Source: Lentisphaera profundi (GTDB lineage Bacteria; Verrucomicrobiota; Lentisphaeria; Lentisphaerales; Lentisphaeraceae). Taken from it: DNA of 64,000 nt. The notes beneath the pieces were generated by a model, which was not told where the DNA came from, made no database searches, and was given only the letters and a program-made list of their open reading frames with translations. The stretch spans positions 1,178,001 to 1,242,000 of the forward strand of contig NZ_CP117812.1 of assembly GCF_028728065.1 (NCBI RefSeq). Reading direction: 5' to 3'. The translations under genes were made by a program, and so were the position numbers. Shown in pieces: positions 29,949 to 40,040 of the stretch; positions within the stretch are counted from its first letter, which is position 1, and every line of letters begins with the position of its first letter.

Positions 29949-31637
29949 TCACTGTTTTATGCTGCTCTTCTTAAGCTCAAGCGCCTCGATGGTGGCGAAC
30001 CAGCGATCGGCCATGAGCTCATACTCTGCATTATGGGGGTGATTGTAGTTATTCGAGTGTTTTCCTGGAGCGACTACGGACTCGTAGTCGTTAATGTCGG
30101 TGAGGAATAGCGAATACATATCTACTGTACTGACCTTGTGTCCCTTGGCCGCATATTGCGGAACGAGCGTGTCACGGATGTAGATATTGTAATCGTAGAG
30201 CAATTTATTCTTTTCCGTCTGCGTGTTTACATACGGCGTAATCTGTGCCACGATCAGGTGCGCATCGGGTTTATCCGTCACAATGGTTTGCACCAATGAG
30301 CGAATGCGGTTGGGGCTTTGCTTGCCCATGCCGTTGATGCCGATCATGAGCAAAATAAGATCGGGGGAATCCTTGGATACCCAGCCCTTCAAGGCTGAGA
30401 TCGGCGCACCTCGTCCTCCCTGATGATGATCCTGCCCGAGGTCGCGCAGATCGAACTCTGGCTTGTAGGTTCCACCGTGCGTGGGATCGCCGCTTCCTTT
30501 GCTCCACGGCTGTGGGGAATCGCCAACAAAGGTGAAGTTATATCCGGCCTTTTTTAGCAAGGTGTAAAGCCTGCTGCGGTAACCGAATTTGAAGGGAACC
30601 TTCCAGATGGGATTATCGGTATAGCCCACCGTAATAGAATCACCAAGACACATGATACGAAGGGGCTTTGCGCTCGTCGTCTCGCTTGTTGCTTTAGCAC
30701 TAAGCTTCAGTAGCGGTTCTCCATTGAGATAACCGAGCGAAGTTAAAAAGCGATCCATACGGATCAAGGCCTCTGCCATGGCGTCACGGCTGACCCAAAG
30801 ATTGTACCAACCATGCTTTTTACCCTCATAGATATGCAGCTCGCAGCGACGACCATTTTTCTTCATCAAGCGCTCAAAGCGTTCCGCGGTTTCAAGCGGT
30901 ACGTAGTCATCTTTGCTTCCCAGCAGAACCATGGAGGGCGGCGTTTGATCATCAATGTGATCAATGGGGGAAATATCTTCCCAGTACGGCTTCACCAGCT
31001 CGTGTGCAAAGCCACTGGGGCCGTTATCAAAGACAGGGTTAAACAGTAGCAGCGCCTTGGGGATGCAACTGACCGTAGTATCTTCTCCTGCTTCATCAAA
31101 GGCACTCACCAAAGCGCTTGCCGCGGCAATATGTCCACCGGCCGATCCGCCACCAGCCACAATCTGTTCAGGATCAATCCCTAGCTCGGCGGCATGCGTC
31201 TTTACCCAGCGCATGGCTGACTTACCGTCCTTGACGCATTCCTTTGGCGTGGTGCCGAAGCGGTTGATGGTCCGGTACTCAACAGAGATGGCGACCATGC
31301 CGCGTAGAGCGAGGTAACGGCTCTGTGGATAATAATGATCCGGCCCACCGCCGTGCCAGCCGCCACCGTGAAAAAAAACCGCCGCAGGGCGTCGATCGGA
31401 GGCCTGCCAACCGTGCGGTAGAAAAACCTGAAGCTTCAGGTCAATGGTTATACCGTCTTTTCCGGTGACGGTTTTGTATTCAACTGTCCTGTCTGGTTTA
31501 AGCGGAAAGCTTTGCCACCCGATTTGCTCCGGTAACCACTTCTTCGGTGTATCTGTATCTGCGCCGATTGCTTGCAGGGCAATCGTCGCCATTAACAGGA
31601 CTATATTCCTAATAAAATATCCTCTTGTATTTTTCAT
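29949..31637 (-). CDS. Secreted BD-FAE-type esterase fused to an SGNH hydrolase
   Basis: A 562-residue protein with a signal peptide (about 1-25, LQAIGA). Residues about 45-290 are an alpha/beta carboxylesterase of the BD-FAE/hormone-sensitive-lipase type: oxyanion motif FFHGGGWHGG, nucleophile GGGSAGGHIAAA, acid in LLGSKDDYVPL, His in GKKHGWYN. Residues about 325-555 are an SGNH hydrolase (IMCLGDSITVGYTDNP, ILLMIGINGMG, NYNHPHNAEYELMADRW). Local base composition looks richer in GC than the neighbouring pseudopilin and GH genes, as if acquired. It precedes the deleted phosphoesterase by 77 bp and follows the NPCBM esterase gene (47 bp). Deacetylation or removal of aromatic esters from polysaccharide is likely but inferred. 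Confidence 0.85.
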   Translation of the reverse strand: MKNTRGYFIRNIVLLMATIALQAIGADTDTPKKWLPEQIGWQSFPLKPDRTVEYKTVTGKDGITIDLKLQVFLPHGWQASDRRPAAVFFHGGGWHGGGPDHYYPQSRYLALRGMVAISVEYRTINRFGTTPKECVKDGKSAMRWVKTHAAELGIDPEQIVAGGGSAGGHIAAASALVSAFDEAGEDTTVSCIPKALLLFNPVFDNGPSGFAHELVKPYWEDISPIDHIDDQTPPSMVLLGSKDDYVPLETAERFERLMKKNGRRCELHIYEGKKHGWYNLWVSRDAMAEALIRMDRFLTSLGYLNGEPLLKLSAKATSETTSAKPLRIMCLGDSITVGYTDNPIWKVPFKFGYRSRLYTLLKKAGYNFTFVGDSPQPWSKGSGDPTHGGTYKPEFDLRDLGQDHHQGGRGAPISALKGWVSKDSPDLILLMIGINGMGKQSPNRIRSLVQTIVTDKPDAHLIVAQITPYVNTQTEKNKLLYDYNIYIRDTLVPQYAAKGHKVSTVDMYSLFLTDINDYESVVAPGKHSNNYNHPHNAEYELMADRWFATIEALELKKSSIKQ

Positions 31638-31684
31638 AATTAATTGCTTCCTAATTTTACTAATTGCTTATTCATTTCTTTAGC

Positions 31685-34000
31685 TTATTTCCTTAGGTAG
31701 GCATTGCACCAATTGCCATGGTCGCCGTTGCTGTTATCTCCTGCATTATCGACGATTAGCTCCAGCTCAAATGCTCCGCTTAGATCCAGATCTATAGTCT
31801 TAGGGGCAGAATATTGTTTCATGATTCCGCTATCATAAACATCTTTTTTATCCACCCGTATGCGAAAGCGAACTGAGCCAGGCTGATGTTTCTGAATGCC
31901 AATTTCTGCATGAAAACTCTTGTACAAACCACCAAGGAAAAATACCCCCTTACTGGGAGCATGGGTGCCGATTCCCTGTTTATATGTCTTATCACCAATT
32001 GTTAGCGGATTTCCGGTACATGACTTATTCATCATAACTTTATAGCCAGAGGTAAATAAGTCGGCAAATTGGCTATCAAGATAAACTTTTCCATCAGTAG
32101 TTTTTGCTTGAGCGAGTTTTACTTTTCGATTGGCCATCCATTCTTTTATCGGCACTTCTTGCCAACGAAGATTCCTAAGCTCAGGACGAGGTTTAGGGCC
32201 CGAGAGCTGCAGTTTTTTCAGTTGTGACCAGTCCGTTAGGGGATTGTTCTGCTTGTCCCGAAAATCAGACGGTAAGAGTGAAATCGTTTGCCACTTATTA
32301 CCACCTTTCATAGCTTTCTTTACACTGCGGTTTTCTGTTCCCCCATCCCAACTGGAGAAAGTCGAAATGCTCAGCTTGATGTCCTTTGCCGAACGGACCT
32401 CAAGCACCAGTCTTGCCATAGAAGGCGGCTCATGCATCGGACTCAAGGCTTTAAAGGTTTTGAATGACCAGTAGGCAGGATGTCCCCCTCGAGTGTAAAA
32501 CCATCTCTTTTCCCAGTCTCCTATAAAATCCTCGATGAGTAGTGAATGCTGTTGTGTCGCCTTCACTCCCGCTTGTTTTTTCTGCTGTGGCGTCACCATG
32601 GACATCTGGCTAGATAGGACGTATTCATTAGCCGAATAGAGATCACAACCATACCCAGCTCCAGAAACAGTTTGTGTCAAAGGGTAGGTTGCATTGGCAT
32701 AGACCCAAAGGTGTTTGTTCGCACTGAAGGTGGGAAGCTCTGCCACCCAGCTATCGCCCATACGTTTAGCGGGCGCAAGTTTCCAATTACGAGTGGGGAA
32801 GTCATGATATTTTTCACGGCCAGCGGGAATTCCTTCCTCCGTATAGTAGACGTTCAACTCCGTCACCTGATCCGGCTGATCTGGCTTCACCTCAAAGCGA
32901 GGGATTCCAGATTCGGTTTTCAGAATCAATTCAGCCTGGGGTGTTTTCGCCGTTTCAAATGTTCCCTTCAGGAACTGATCAAACCATAGCGGTTGCAGGA
33001 TCGTATTTTCTTCTAAATCATTGTGGTTAATATGCGCGGCACTGCTAATGCGCCACTCCTTGCTCTGCACCAGATTGGTCGCCAGGGTCAAGTCATCAAC
33101 TGACGCATGGAAGTCATTGCTCGGACTTTGAAAAACGATCGGACAAGTGATCCGTTTGAGATAGACCTTATCATCAATGGTGTTTGTATATCCGGGTATA
33201 TTCTTGGTTTTTTCAATATCCGATACGCCACCACAGGATGGTGCTGCCGCCTTGACGCGTGTGTCTGATCCTGCTGTGAGGACCGTCAGTTTTCCACCCA
33301 TGGAGTGACCGTAGACGCCAAGCCTGTTGCCATCGACTTCCTTTTGATTCTCAAGGAATGTCAGCGCACGGCGACAGCCCATACCCGCATAAAACCAGAG
33401 TGTGTTCCTCGGCGATTTTACCGGGTCGATTGTATGCTCTGACGCTTCGCGAGTATCCACCCCGACCCAGTCGGTTGTGATCTTGTACTTAGGATCATTT
33501 GTATTGCCGGTCTTGAAAGCCTTTACATTGTCATTGTTGACCTTATACCCTGGCGCACTGAGGCGCCCGTCCCATGCGAGTGAGATCGTGGCGTAACCAC
33601 GTTTTGCATTGGCAAGTACTTGAGTATGGTGGGCATACTGACCACCACCATGAATATGAATCAGTCCCGGAAGATTTTCAGCTCCTTTTGGATAGCCGTA
33701 GATCGCCGCCATCATAGCTTTTTTTTTATTAAATATTCCGACGCGGTAACGGACAATTTTCATGACGATCCCGTCTTGTTCCCATTGCTTAAGGACTTCA
33801 ATATCCAAGGGCTCTTTTTGAGGATCAAAGTCCTGCCATAATTCATCAAATGAATTTGGGTTTTTACTATTTTTGAGTGGAGAGAGAGTATTTTGCCCGT
33901 TCGTTAAGTTTGACTTCGTGCTTGCTGTGGCTGAATTTACTTGCAAGCCCCCAATCACAAGGACGCTCATTGTCATTAATGAGATTCTAATACTCGTCAT
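31685..34000 (-). CDS. Secreted alpha/beta hydrolase with C-terminal NPCBM carbohydrate-binding domain
   Basis: A 771-residue protein with a signal peptide (about 1-26). An acetyl-xylan-esterase-like alpha/beta hydrolase spans about 80-360 (IHIHGGGQYAHH, nucleophile GVYGHSMGGKLTVL, FQSPSNDFHASVDD for the acid, AHINHNDLEENT for the His). A middle beta-rich part follows, and an NPCBM domain closes the protein at about 640-771 (YLDSQFADLF, GIGTHAPSKGVFFLGG, FELELIVDNAGDNSNGDH). NPCBM modules bind galactosyl-type glycans. The first two thirds are paralogous to the gene at 35697, which lacks the NPCBM. It is probably a polysaccharide esterase; the substrate is inferred only. Confidence 0.85.
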   Translation of the reverse strand: MTSIRISLMTMSVLVIGGLQVNSATASTKSNLTNGQNTLSPLKNSKNPNSFDELWQDFDPQKEPLDIEVLKQWEQDGIVMKIVRYRVGIFNKKKAMMAAIYGYPKGAENLPGLIHIHGGGQYAHHTQVLANAKRGYATISLAWDGRLSAPGYKVNNDNVKAFKTGNTNDPKYKITTDWVGVDTREASEHTIDPVKSPRNTLWFYAGMGCRRALTFLENQKEVDGNRLGVYGHSMGGKLTVLTAGSDTRVKAAAPSCGGVSDIEKTKNIPGYTNTIDDKVYLKRITCPIVFQSPSNDFHASVDDLTLATNLVQSKEWRISSAAHINHNDLEENTILQPLWFDQFLKGTFETAKTPQAELILKTESGIPRFEVKPDQPDQVTELNVYYTEEGIPAGREKYHDFPTRNWKLAPAKRMGDSWVAELPTFSANKHLWVYANATYPLTQTVSGAGYGCDLYSANEYVLSSQMSMVTPQQKKQAGVKATQQHSLLIEDFIGDWEKRWFYTRGGHPAYWSFKTFKALSPMHEPPSMARLVLEVRSAKDIKLSISTFSSWDGGTENRSVKKAMKGGNKWQTISLLPSDFRDKQNNPLTDWSQLKKLQLSGPKPRPELRNLRWQEVPIKEWMANRKVKLAQAKTTDGKVYLDSQFADLFTSGYKVMMNKSCTGNPLTIGDKTYKQGIGTHAPSKGVFFLGGLYKSFHAEIGIQKHQPGSVRFRIRVDKKDVYDSGIMKQYSAPKTIDLDLSGAFELELIVDNAGDNSNGDHGNWCNAYLRK

Positions 34001-34339
34001 ATTTGTATTTTCCAGTCGTTAAATTGTGGGTTTGGTGAAGTTTAGACACAATAATTTTTAGTGTTAAATATGAAAATAGCAGTGTCTTTTCTATGTTGAA
34101 CTTCAAAAAATATTAGCTGTTACAAAAATAATATATTTTGTCTAGAAAAGTATAATCAGCCCGAGCAATGCCTAGGAGTATCAACAAAATCCACTTGTCT
34201 CATGCCTCCGGGATAAATCCCGGAGCTAATCACATCTGCCGTCTTCGACGACATTATAAAAGCAATTTTATTATTAACAGGTAGTTTTCATCTCACTAGC
34301 TTTATTCTAGTTCAACTGTTAAAAACTTTTATGGCAAGT
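34001..34339. other. Intergenic region with a strong hairpin
   Basis: No coding frame. It contains a perfect 8-bp hairpin, CTCCGGGA / TCCCGGAG with a TAAA loop (34206-34225), followed by GTCTTCGACGAC and CATTATAAA. That combination of small hairpins resembles the elements seen at 57.0-57.4 kb. It may be a diverged REP-like element or the terminator of the gene at 34340 (minus strand). Confidence 0.5.
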
Positions 34340-35641
34340 TTATTTGTTGATGGCTTCAAGCCAGAGGCGAGCCATCAGTTCATGTCCCTGGGGCAGGGGG
34401 TGGATGCCATCCCAGAGCCAGTACTCAGCAGGTGTGAGTTTGACTTTAGCATCGAAGGCATCCTGAGTTTTGATATGAATGGCATCAAATTCTTTTGCGA
34501 GCTTCGCAACGATGAGACGGAATTGATCAATTTTAAGTCTGGCGGCTTGATGTTTTTTGGGATCTTTTAGTCCTCCGGCAGCTAGCACGAAGGGGTCGAA
34601 GAGCACGATTTTGATTTTTGGATTCGCCTGACGGCTCTGCTTTAAGATGTGGCGGTAATCCACTTCGTACTGAGCAGGTGGGGTGTTTTTATTGAGATCA
34701 TTTACCCCGATTAAAATCGTTAAGATATCGGGCTTGAGGTCGAGGGCATCTTTTTGCCAGCGTTTGCGCAAGTCGCTAACGGTATTGCCACTAATTCCAA
34801 GATTGCTGATTTTGAGATTAAGCTCTGGTTGCTCATAGTTGAGCTTTCCTGCAATGTTAAAGACGTAACTATGCCCAAGAAGGTGGTTTTTGTCCCAACC
34901 ATCGGGGCGTCGTGAGCGGTTCATATCGGTAATCGAATCACCAATGAAGAGCAGTTGAGCCTTCTTTTGAAGAATTGAATGGTTTGTGGAGCTTTCGCTA
35001 ATCGCTTTGGCAATTGTTTCAGCCATGATGGTGGCACCGGCTTCGTTGGGGTGAACTTTATCGGGGAAGAGTTCAGCTTTATTGCTTAAGGCCGAGTAGA
35101 GATCAATAATTGTACAGCCGCTCTTTTGAGAGACTTGCTCAATAAGTGGCAGTATTTCTTGAACAACTGTGTCGGTAATACCCCAGCGCTCAGGGAAAAC
35201 GGGAACGGGCTTACAAATAAAGACCTGAGGCTGACTCTTTAGCTTTTGAAAACTTTGGATGAGAGCGAGGTAGTCCGTGACGAATTCATTTTTGTGGGGC
35301 CAATTCATCGGCTTGGAATCATTGGTGCCCAATTTGATGATGACGATTTGCGGACCAAAAGCGAGAGCCTCTTTGTAAGCCTTTGATTTGATATAGGGGG
35401 CATTGCCCTTGCTGAGTAGGGTGTGGCCATTGACACCAAAGTTGCGTACGTCATACTTACTTCCAAGTAATTTTCCGAGCTGAGCGGGGTAGCTCATTTG
35501 CTTACGGTCTTTAATGCCATAACCGAAGGTTATGCTGTCGCCAACACAGGCAACGCGAATGGGCTCTGCGTAGCTTGTTATGAGCGTAAAAAAACAAAAT
35601 ATTGCGACTGTATGTCTAAGTGAAAATTTTAATAAAGTCAT
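34340..35641 (-). CDS. Tandem double SGNH/GDSL hydrolase
   Basis: A 433-residue secreted protein (signal about 1-25) that consists of two SGNH esterase domains. The first, about 27-220, has VACVGDSITFGYG, NFGVNGHTLL, IIKLGTNDSKP and DKVHPNEAG, and is closely similar to the N-terminal domain of the GH95 fusion at 22873. The second, about 228-433, has LLFIGDSITDMNR, NLGISGNTVSDL, TILIGVNDLNK and DGIHPLPQGHELMARLW. Both have complete catalytic Ser, Asn and Asp-His motifs, so both should be active. They are of different subgroups and probably remove esters at different positions. Neighbours on the same strand are another esterase and a GH95-like gene. Confidence 0.88.
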   Translation of the reverse strand: MTLLKFSLRHTVAIFCFFTLITSYAEPIRVACVGDSITFGYGIKDRKQMSYPAQLGKLLGSKYDVRNFGVNGHTLLSKGNAPYIKSKAYKEALAFGPQIVIIKLGTNDSKPMNWPHKNEFVTDYLALIQSFQKLKSQPQVFICKPVPVFPERWGITDTVVQEILPLIEQVSQKSGCTIIDLYSALSNKAELFPDKVHPNEAGATIMAETIAKAISESSTNHSILQKKAQLLFIGDSITDMNRSRRPDGWDKNHLLGHSYVFNIAGKLNYEQPELNLKISNLGISGNTVSDLRKRWQKDALDLKPDILTILIGVNDLNKNTPPAQYEVDYRHILKQSRQANPKIKIVLFDPFVLAAGGLKDPKKHQAARLKIDQFRLIVAKLAKEFDAIHIKTQDAFDAKVKLTPAEYWLWDGIHPLPQGHELMARLWLEAINK

Positions 35642-35696
35642 TTGATCCCTAGTGCTTATTCTAATAAATATGTTCAGTTTTAGTGTAGCTAGTCTA

Positions 35697-37538
35697 TTAC
35701 TTTACTTTGGAAGGAGAATCGCTCCAACGCAAATTGCGAAGCTCGGCCTTTTTACCCTGCCATGGGGCGCCATATAGAGTGTTCTTTTTGCCAAAACGTT
35801 TGAACTCGCCAATCATGATTTCTTTGATACCAGTCCAATTCGTCAATTTGCCGCCATTACCGTTGTGAAAATCGGAAGGTTTGAGTTCGATAGTTTGCCA
35901 TTGAGAGCCACCCTTGAGTAAGATTTCAGTGACGTACTGATCTATGCCGATAATGAGTTTGTTTGCTTTTTCGCAGCGTAGGTCGATGACTAATTTGGCA
36001 TCAGCAGTGAGAGGCTGATATTCACGAAGCGTAAAGATTGGCTTGCGGTAGCGATGAAAGTTGCCATCTTGGGTCCAGCTCTTCCAGCCATTTGCAAAGC
36101 TTTCCAGTACTGCGGGTCGTTTGAGGCTGGCAATGACTCCCGCTTTTTTGAGGTCCGCAGAATTGATCATCTGGACTACAGAAGCGAGGTGAAAACGATC
36201 CGAGGTGAACCGTCTGCCACTATAGCCGACTCCGCTAATTTCTTTATCGAGTGCATAGGTGACATCCCCATAAGCCCACAAAGGTTTATCTACACCACCC
36301 AAAGGAAGTGAAGCTGACCACGCTCCATCCTTCTCGGTCGCTTTGGCCTGACGCCAAAATTTATCTGCAGCTTTTCCTTGGCCATTGGTGGTATAATAAA
36401 TATCCACCGCGAGGATTTTTTTTGATTGATCGGGCTTAACTGAAAATTTTGGAATGTGATTATTCGTGTTTATGTCTAGCTTGCTTCGCGGTGTTTTGGG
36501 CATCTTGAAATTGCCTTTCAGGAATTGATCCAACCACAGCATTCCGCCCGCACTATATTCGGCGCTATCGGAATGATTTTTATTTGGAGAAGAAACGATA
36601 CGCCATTGCTTCGACTTAATATCTTTGACGGCTTGGGGTAAGTCTTGTACTTTGCCATGAAAATCATTGGCGGGGCTCATGAAAATAATCGGACAGCTGA
36701 TGCGTTTGAGGTATGAGTCATCGGCGACTCCAGCGAGTGCTCTTCCCGTAGATAGATCACTAATGCCTCCACAAGCGGGCACGGCTACTTTGAGGCGATC
36801 ATCGGCACCGGCTAAAAGGACGGTGAGTTTACCACCCATGGACATGCCATAGACGCCGATTTTATCCGAGTTGGCTTCGGCTTGCCGCTCTAAGAAAGTA
36901 ATGGCACGACGAGCTCCCAGGGTAACTAAAAACCATCCGCTATTTCTAGGGGATTTAACGGCATCCACGGTGCTTGAAGAAGGGGGGTTCTGCACAAAAT
37001 TATTACCTTTGAAGCGGCAGTGATGGTGATAAGCATCCACCGCGCCCCAATCAGTGGTTATACGATAATCGGCATGGTTTTTATCACCAGTCCAAAACAT
37101 CTCTTTTTCTTTGTTGGTGACCGTGTACTGAGATGATTTAATCCGACCCGCCCAAGCAATAGAAAGGGTGGCGTAACCATTTTTTGCATTGGCGAGTACA
37201 AAGGCATCTTGAGCCGATTGGCCACCACCATGAATCTGTACAATGGCAGGAAGATTTTTGGCGCCCTTGGGGTAGCCATAGACAGCCGCCATCATTGCCT
37301 TCTTACCTTTGAAAGTACCAATGCGGTAGCGCAGGACTTTTAGAACCACACCTTCTTCTTCCCATTCCTTGAGTACTTCCACATCCAAGGCTTCTTTGCG
37401 TGGATCAAAGCCCGCCCAAGCCTCTTCCACGGAAGATGGAACGAAGCCGTCTTTGAGTACAGGTAGGGTCTCTTCGGCGAATAGAGAAGGCATGAATGCA
37501 AGAACAAGAACAGTGAGTAAGTAGTGTTTTTTAGTCAT
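35697..37538 (-). CDS. Secreted acetyl-xylan-esterase-like alpha/beta hydrolase
   Basis: A 613-residue protein with a signal peptide (1-22, MPSLFAE). The alpha/beta hydrolase at about 75-370 carries VQIHGGGQSAQD, the nucleophile GVYGMSMGGKLTVL, FMSPANDFHGKVQD and PNKNHSDSAEYS. A beta-rich C-terminal part follows (WQTIELKPSDFHNG, LRNLRWSD). It is a paralogue of the gene at 31685, sharing about its first 600 residues but lacking the C-terminal NPCBM. It lies between the double SGNH gene (55 bp) and the GH95-like gene (156 bp), all minus strand. Removal of acyl esters from the shared polysaccharide is inferred. Confidence 0.86.
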   Translation of the reverse strand: MTKKHYLLTVLVLAFMPSLFAEETLPVLKDGFVPSSVEEAWAGFDPRKEALDVEVLKEWEEEGVVLKVLRYRIGTFKGKKAMMAAVYGYPKGAKNLPAIVQIHGGGQSAQDAFVLANAKNGYATLSIAWAGRIKSSQYTVTNKEKEMFWTGDKNHADYRITTDWGAVDAYHHHCRFKGNNFVQNPPSSSTVDAVKSPRNSGWFLVTLGARRAITFLERQAEANSDKIGVYGMSMGGKLTVLLAGADDRLKVAVPACGGISDLSTGRALAGVADDSYLKRISCPIIFMSPANDFHGKVQDLPQAVKDIKSKQWRIVSSPNKNHSDSAEYSAGGMLWLDQFLKGNFKMPKTPRSKLDINTNNHIPKFSVKPDQSKKILAVDIYYTTNGQGKAADKFWRQAKATEKDGAWSASLPLGGVDKPLWAYGDVTYALDKEISGVGYSGRRFTSDRFHLASVVQMINSADLKKAGVIASLKRPAVLESFANGWKSWTQDGNFHRYRKPIFTLREYQPLTADAKLVIDLRCEKANKLIIGIDQYVTEILLKGGSQWQTIELKPSDFHNGNGGKLTNWTGIKEIMIGEFKRFGKKNTLYGAPWQGKKAELRNLRWSDSPSKVK

Positions 37539-37694
37539 ATTGGTAGAGGGGGCTTAGTATTTAAAATTGATTGCTTACAGAGAATAAACTGATAAGAACA
37601 TGATTTGCTACAAGTATCTAGATTTTTTTCTCAGAATTGTTTCTTTGATCAAAGTCCTCTAGAAATCGCTTAGCAGTATTTCGATGGTTTACAT

Positions 37695-40040
37695 TTACTT
37701 AGAATAAAATTGATGACCTGGGAGGCGTTCAGTTGCTTTGCTGAAGCCAAAGAGACTTGGATTATTATTCTTTTCTAAGACGAGCTTTGCATCGGTGAGT
37801 TTAGAGCCAGCAGGCAAAATAATGACTTGCTGATTTTTCTGGAGATCAATTTTATAGCTCTTGTTTTTTAAGCGCTCGACTTGGGAAGAGCTCAGCTTTT
37901 TACCATTGATGAAAAATTGTGGATTTGCGATATCGCATTGGATGCGGCAAGGCTTACCAGCGAGGCTTTTGATTTTGATAAACTGAGTTTGATTATTTTT
38001 TCTTTGTGCGGTGACGAGAAAGGCACCCTGAGTCCGAAGTTGATCAAAAGCCACATTTTTCCAACGCTCGGGGCTGGCAGGGAAGACGCGAATTGTATCA
38101 CCCCAGCTTTGCAGCAGCATATCGTGAAGACTCGTGGTGAAAGAGAGCGGAGATTCAATCACGGGATTGCCCTCGGCATACATGGTTGTGGGGCTGACAT
38201 TCTTATGCTTGATGAGCATGTCGAGGTATTCATAGGCCTTGGCAGCATCACCCAGACAAGCATACATTGAAGCAGCACCAGTTGCGGTGTATCCCGTTAC
38301 GGCCATGGCTTGAATCTTGGTTTTACTCTCGGTTACTTTAAGCCAATGATCGACAGATTTACGCAGTAGAGCTTTGTCCTTGTCGTTATCAGGTGTGATG
38401 AGGGCGAGGGGATAAAAGGGCAGCAAGTGTGAGTAATGACGGTGGGGTTTTTCGAAGGGAGTATCTTGCGAGATGCGCAAACCATTTTCGTCAGTCTGAA
38501 AGGGGACCAGATTTTGATTGATATGGCGCCACTCGCTAGCGAGGGGATCATTGAGCTGAAATTGCTCATTGAGTTCGAGGAGAGTTTGTGTCATCCACTT
38601 CACTAAGCCAAGGCTAAAATTAACATTTTTACTCCAAGGAGCGGGGTATTCAGGTGACCAACTGATGCGGATGTTGATGGTGCCATCAGCATTGACCGAG
38701 GGGTTTTCTTTGAAAAAGTTTAGGTAGCTATTCATTGTCTGCTTTAACAAGGGAAAGGATTTGTTTTTGAGGCGTTGGTCATCGCCTGCGAATTTGCAAT
38801 GGAGCCAATAATTATGCATAATCCACGCGAGCATATCGGGAGTCTTGTTATGGTTATAAGCTAGGCAGTCTTGAGGGAAACAGGTGCCGAGTGAGATGCT
38901 ATCCTTCCAGTTTTCGGGCACGTTTTTGCGCAAGTTATCAGCGTATTTATCGAGATTATTGGGAAGTGATTCACCCAAGCTCAAGTGATTAGAAGTGAGG
39001 TGGGTCCAATAAATCAGTTGAACGTTGAGGTCGCCCCAGACCATGGGCCAAAAAGTGTAGTGATACCAAGGACCCATGAGGTCGAGGATAGGGCCATTTT
39101 CACGCATTGCCGAGCCGAGCTTATACATTTGGATCCAGTAAAAAGCTTCTTTTTCTTTGTCGTCAATCGTCAGGAAACTCTGCTGGTAGTAGTCATGCCA
39201 CCAGGCTTGATGATCTTTAAAGGCGAGATCGTAGTCAGCGGGACTTTGCGCGAGGTTTTTCTGACTTATCGCTAAGCTATTTTTTTGCGGGAAGCTATGA
39301 TGAGTACTAAAACGTAGAGTCTGTTTGCCGTCTTTCTCGCCCTGAGTTTTCCAGGCCGTGGTGGTTTCTCCCCTGTGTTGATGAAGGATTTGACGACAGA
39401 ACTCAGTCGTATCATTTTCGCCAAATTCGGCATCGGGTGCCATCGGGTAGGGGGCCTTGCGCATATCATCCCAAACACCACCCTTGGGGCCACCGCCATT
39501 TGTAATCGTGTGCCATACGGAAGAAATGGGGCGCTCGGCAATCCATTTAATGCTGATGGATTCATTTTTCCCCGCGTCGATATCAAAATAAACTACATCT
39601 TTGAGGCTATGAGTGAAGGCCCGGACTTTATATTCCCCAAGAGCAGTTGTGACCGAGCCACGCATTTCGGCATTCCATAAGTCCATGCGCAGATCAGTGG
39701 AAATGATATCGCCTTTGGATTCGATTTGGAAGCGACCGAGGGGGAGGCGGCCGCGGTAGATCCATAATTGCTGATTGCCCTTATCAGGAAGGCGGTGATC
39801 ATAGTAATCGTGACGACCGGCATGAATAGAGATGATATTCTTGGCCTCTTTTTTACCTTGGTAGAAGAGGAAACCGACATTGCCATTACCACTATAGGGA
39901 GCGACTTCCCAGCGATGAGGAGTGCGATCCCAAGTCATGTCATGTTGATTGAGGAAGGCCTGAAAGTTAATGTTCTCGGCTAGTACTGAAGGGATTAATG
40001 CAAGCAACAAAGTTATGAGCAAGAAGTGTTTTTTCGTCAT
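37695..40040 (-). CDS. GH95-like glycoside hydrolase
   Basis: A 781-residue secreted protein (signal 1-21, IPSVLA). It has the GH95 layout: an N-terminal super-sandwich (TPHRWEVAPYSGNGNVGFLFY, RLPLGRFQIES), an (alpha/alpha)6 barrel from about 300 to 640 (YHYTFWPMVWGDLNVQLIYW, SYLNFFKENPSVNADGTINI, HRHYSHLLPFYPL, VTGYTATGAASMYACLGD) and a C-terminal beta-sandwich. It is divergent from the GH95 domain at 22873, so they probably cut different linkages. Alpha-L-fucosidase or alpha-L-galactosidase activity is the family expectation. It is first in a minus-strand run with two esterase genes. Confidence 0.8.
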   Translation of the reverse strand: MTKKHFLLITLLLALIPSVLAENINFQAFLNQHDMTWDRTPHRWEVAPYSGNGNVGFLFYQGKKEAKNIISIHAGRHDYYDHRLPDKGNQQLWIYRGRLPLGRFQIESKGDIISTDLRMDLWNAEMRGSVTTALGEYKVRAFTHSLKDVVYFDIDAGKNESISIKWIAERPISSVWHTITNGGGPKGGVWDDMRKAPYPMAPDAEFGENDTTEFCRQILHQHRGETTTAWKTQGEKDGKQTLRFSTHHSFPQKNSLAISQKNLAQSPADYDLAFKDHQAWWHDYYQQSFLTIDDKEKEAFYWIQMYKLGSAMRENGPILDLMGPWYHYTFWPMVWGDLNVQLIYWTHLTSNHLSLGESLPNNLDKYADNLRKNVPENWKDSISLGTCFPQDCLAYNHNKTPDMLAWIMHNYWLHCKFAGDDQRLKNKSFPLLKQTMNSYLNFFKENPSVNADGTINIRISWSPEYPAPWSKNVNFSLGLVKWMTQTLLELNEQFQLNDPLASEWRHINQNLVPFQTDENGLRISQDTPFEKPHRHYSHLLPFYPLALITPDNDKDKALLRKSVDHWLKVTESKTKIQAMAVTGYTATGAASMYACLGDAAKAYEYLDMLIKHKNVSPTTMYAEGNPVIESPLSFTTSLHDMLLQSWGDTIRVFPASPERWKNVAFDQLRTQGAFLVTAQRKNNQTQFIKIKSLAGKPCRIQCDIANPQFFINGKKLSSSQVERLKNKSYKIDLQKNQQVIILPAGSKLTDAKLVLEKNNNPSLFGFSKATERLPGHQFYSK

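Noticed and set aside
30271-30507. GC-rich frame within the esterase gene at 29949-31637
   Set aside because: It is a same-strand shadow of a well-supported gene in another frame.
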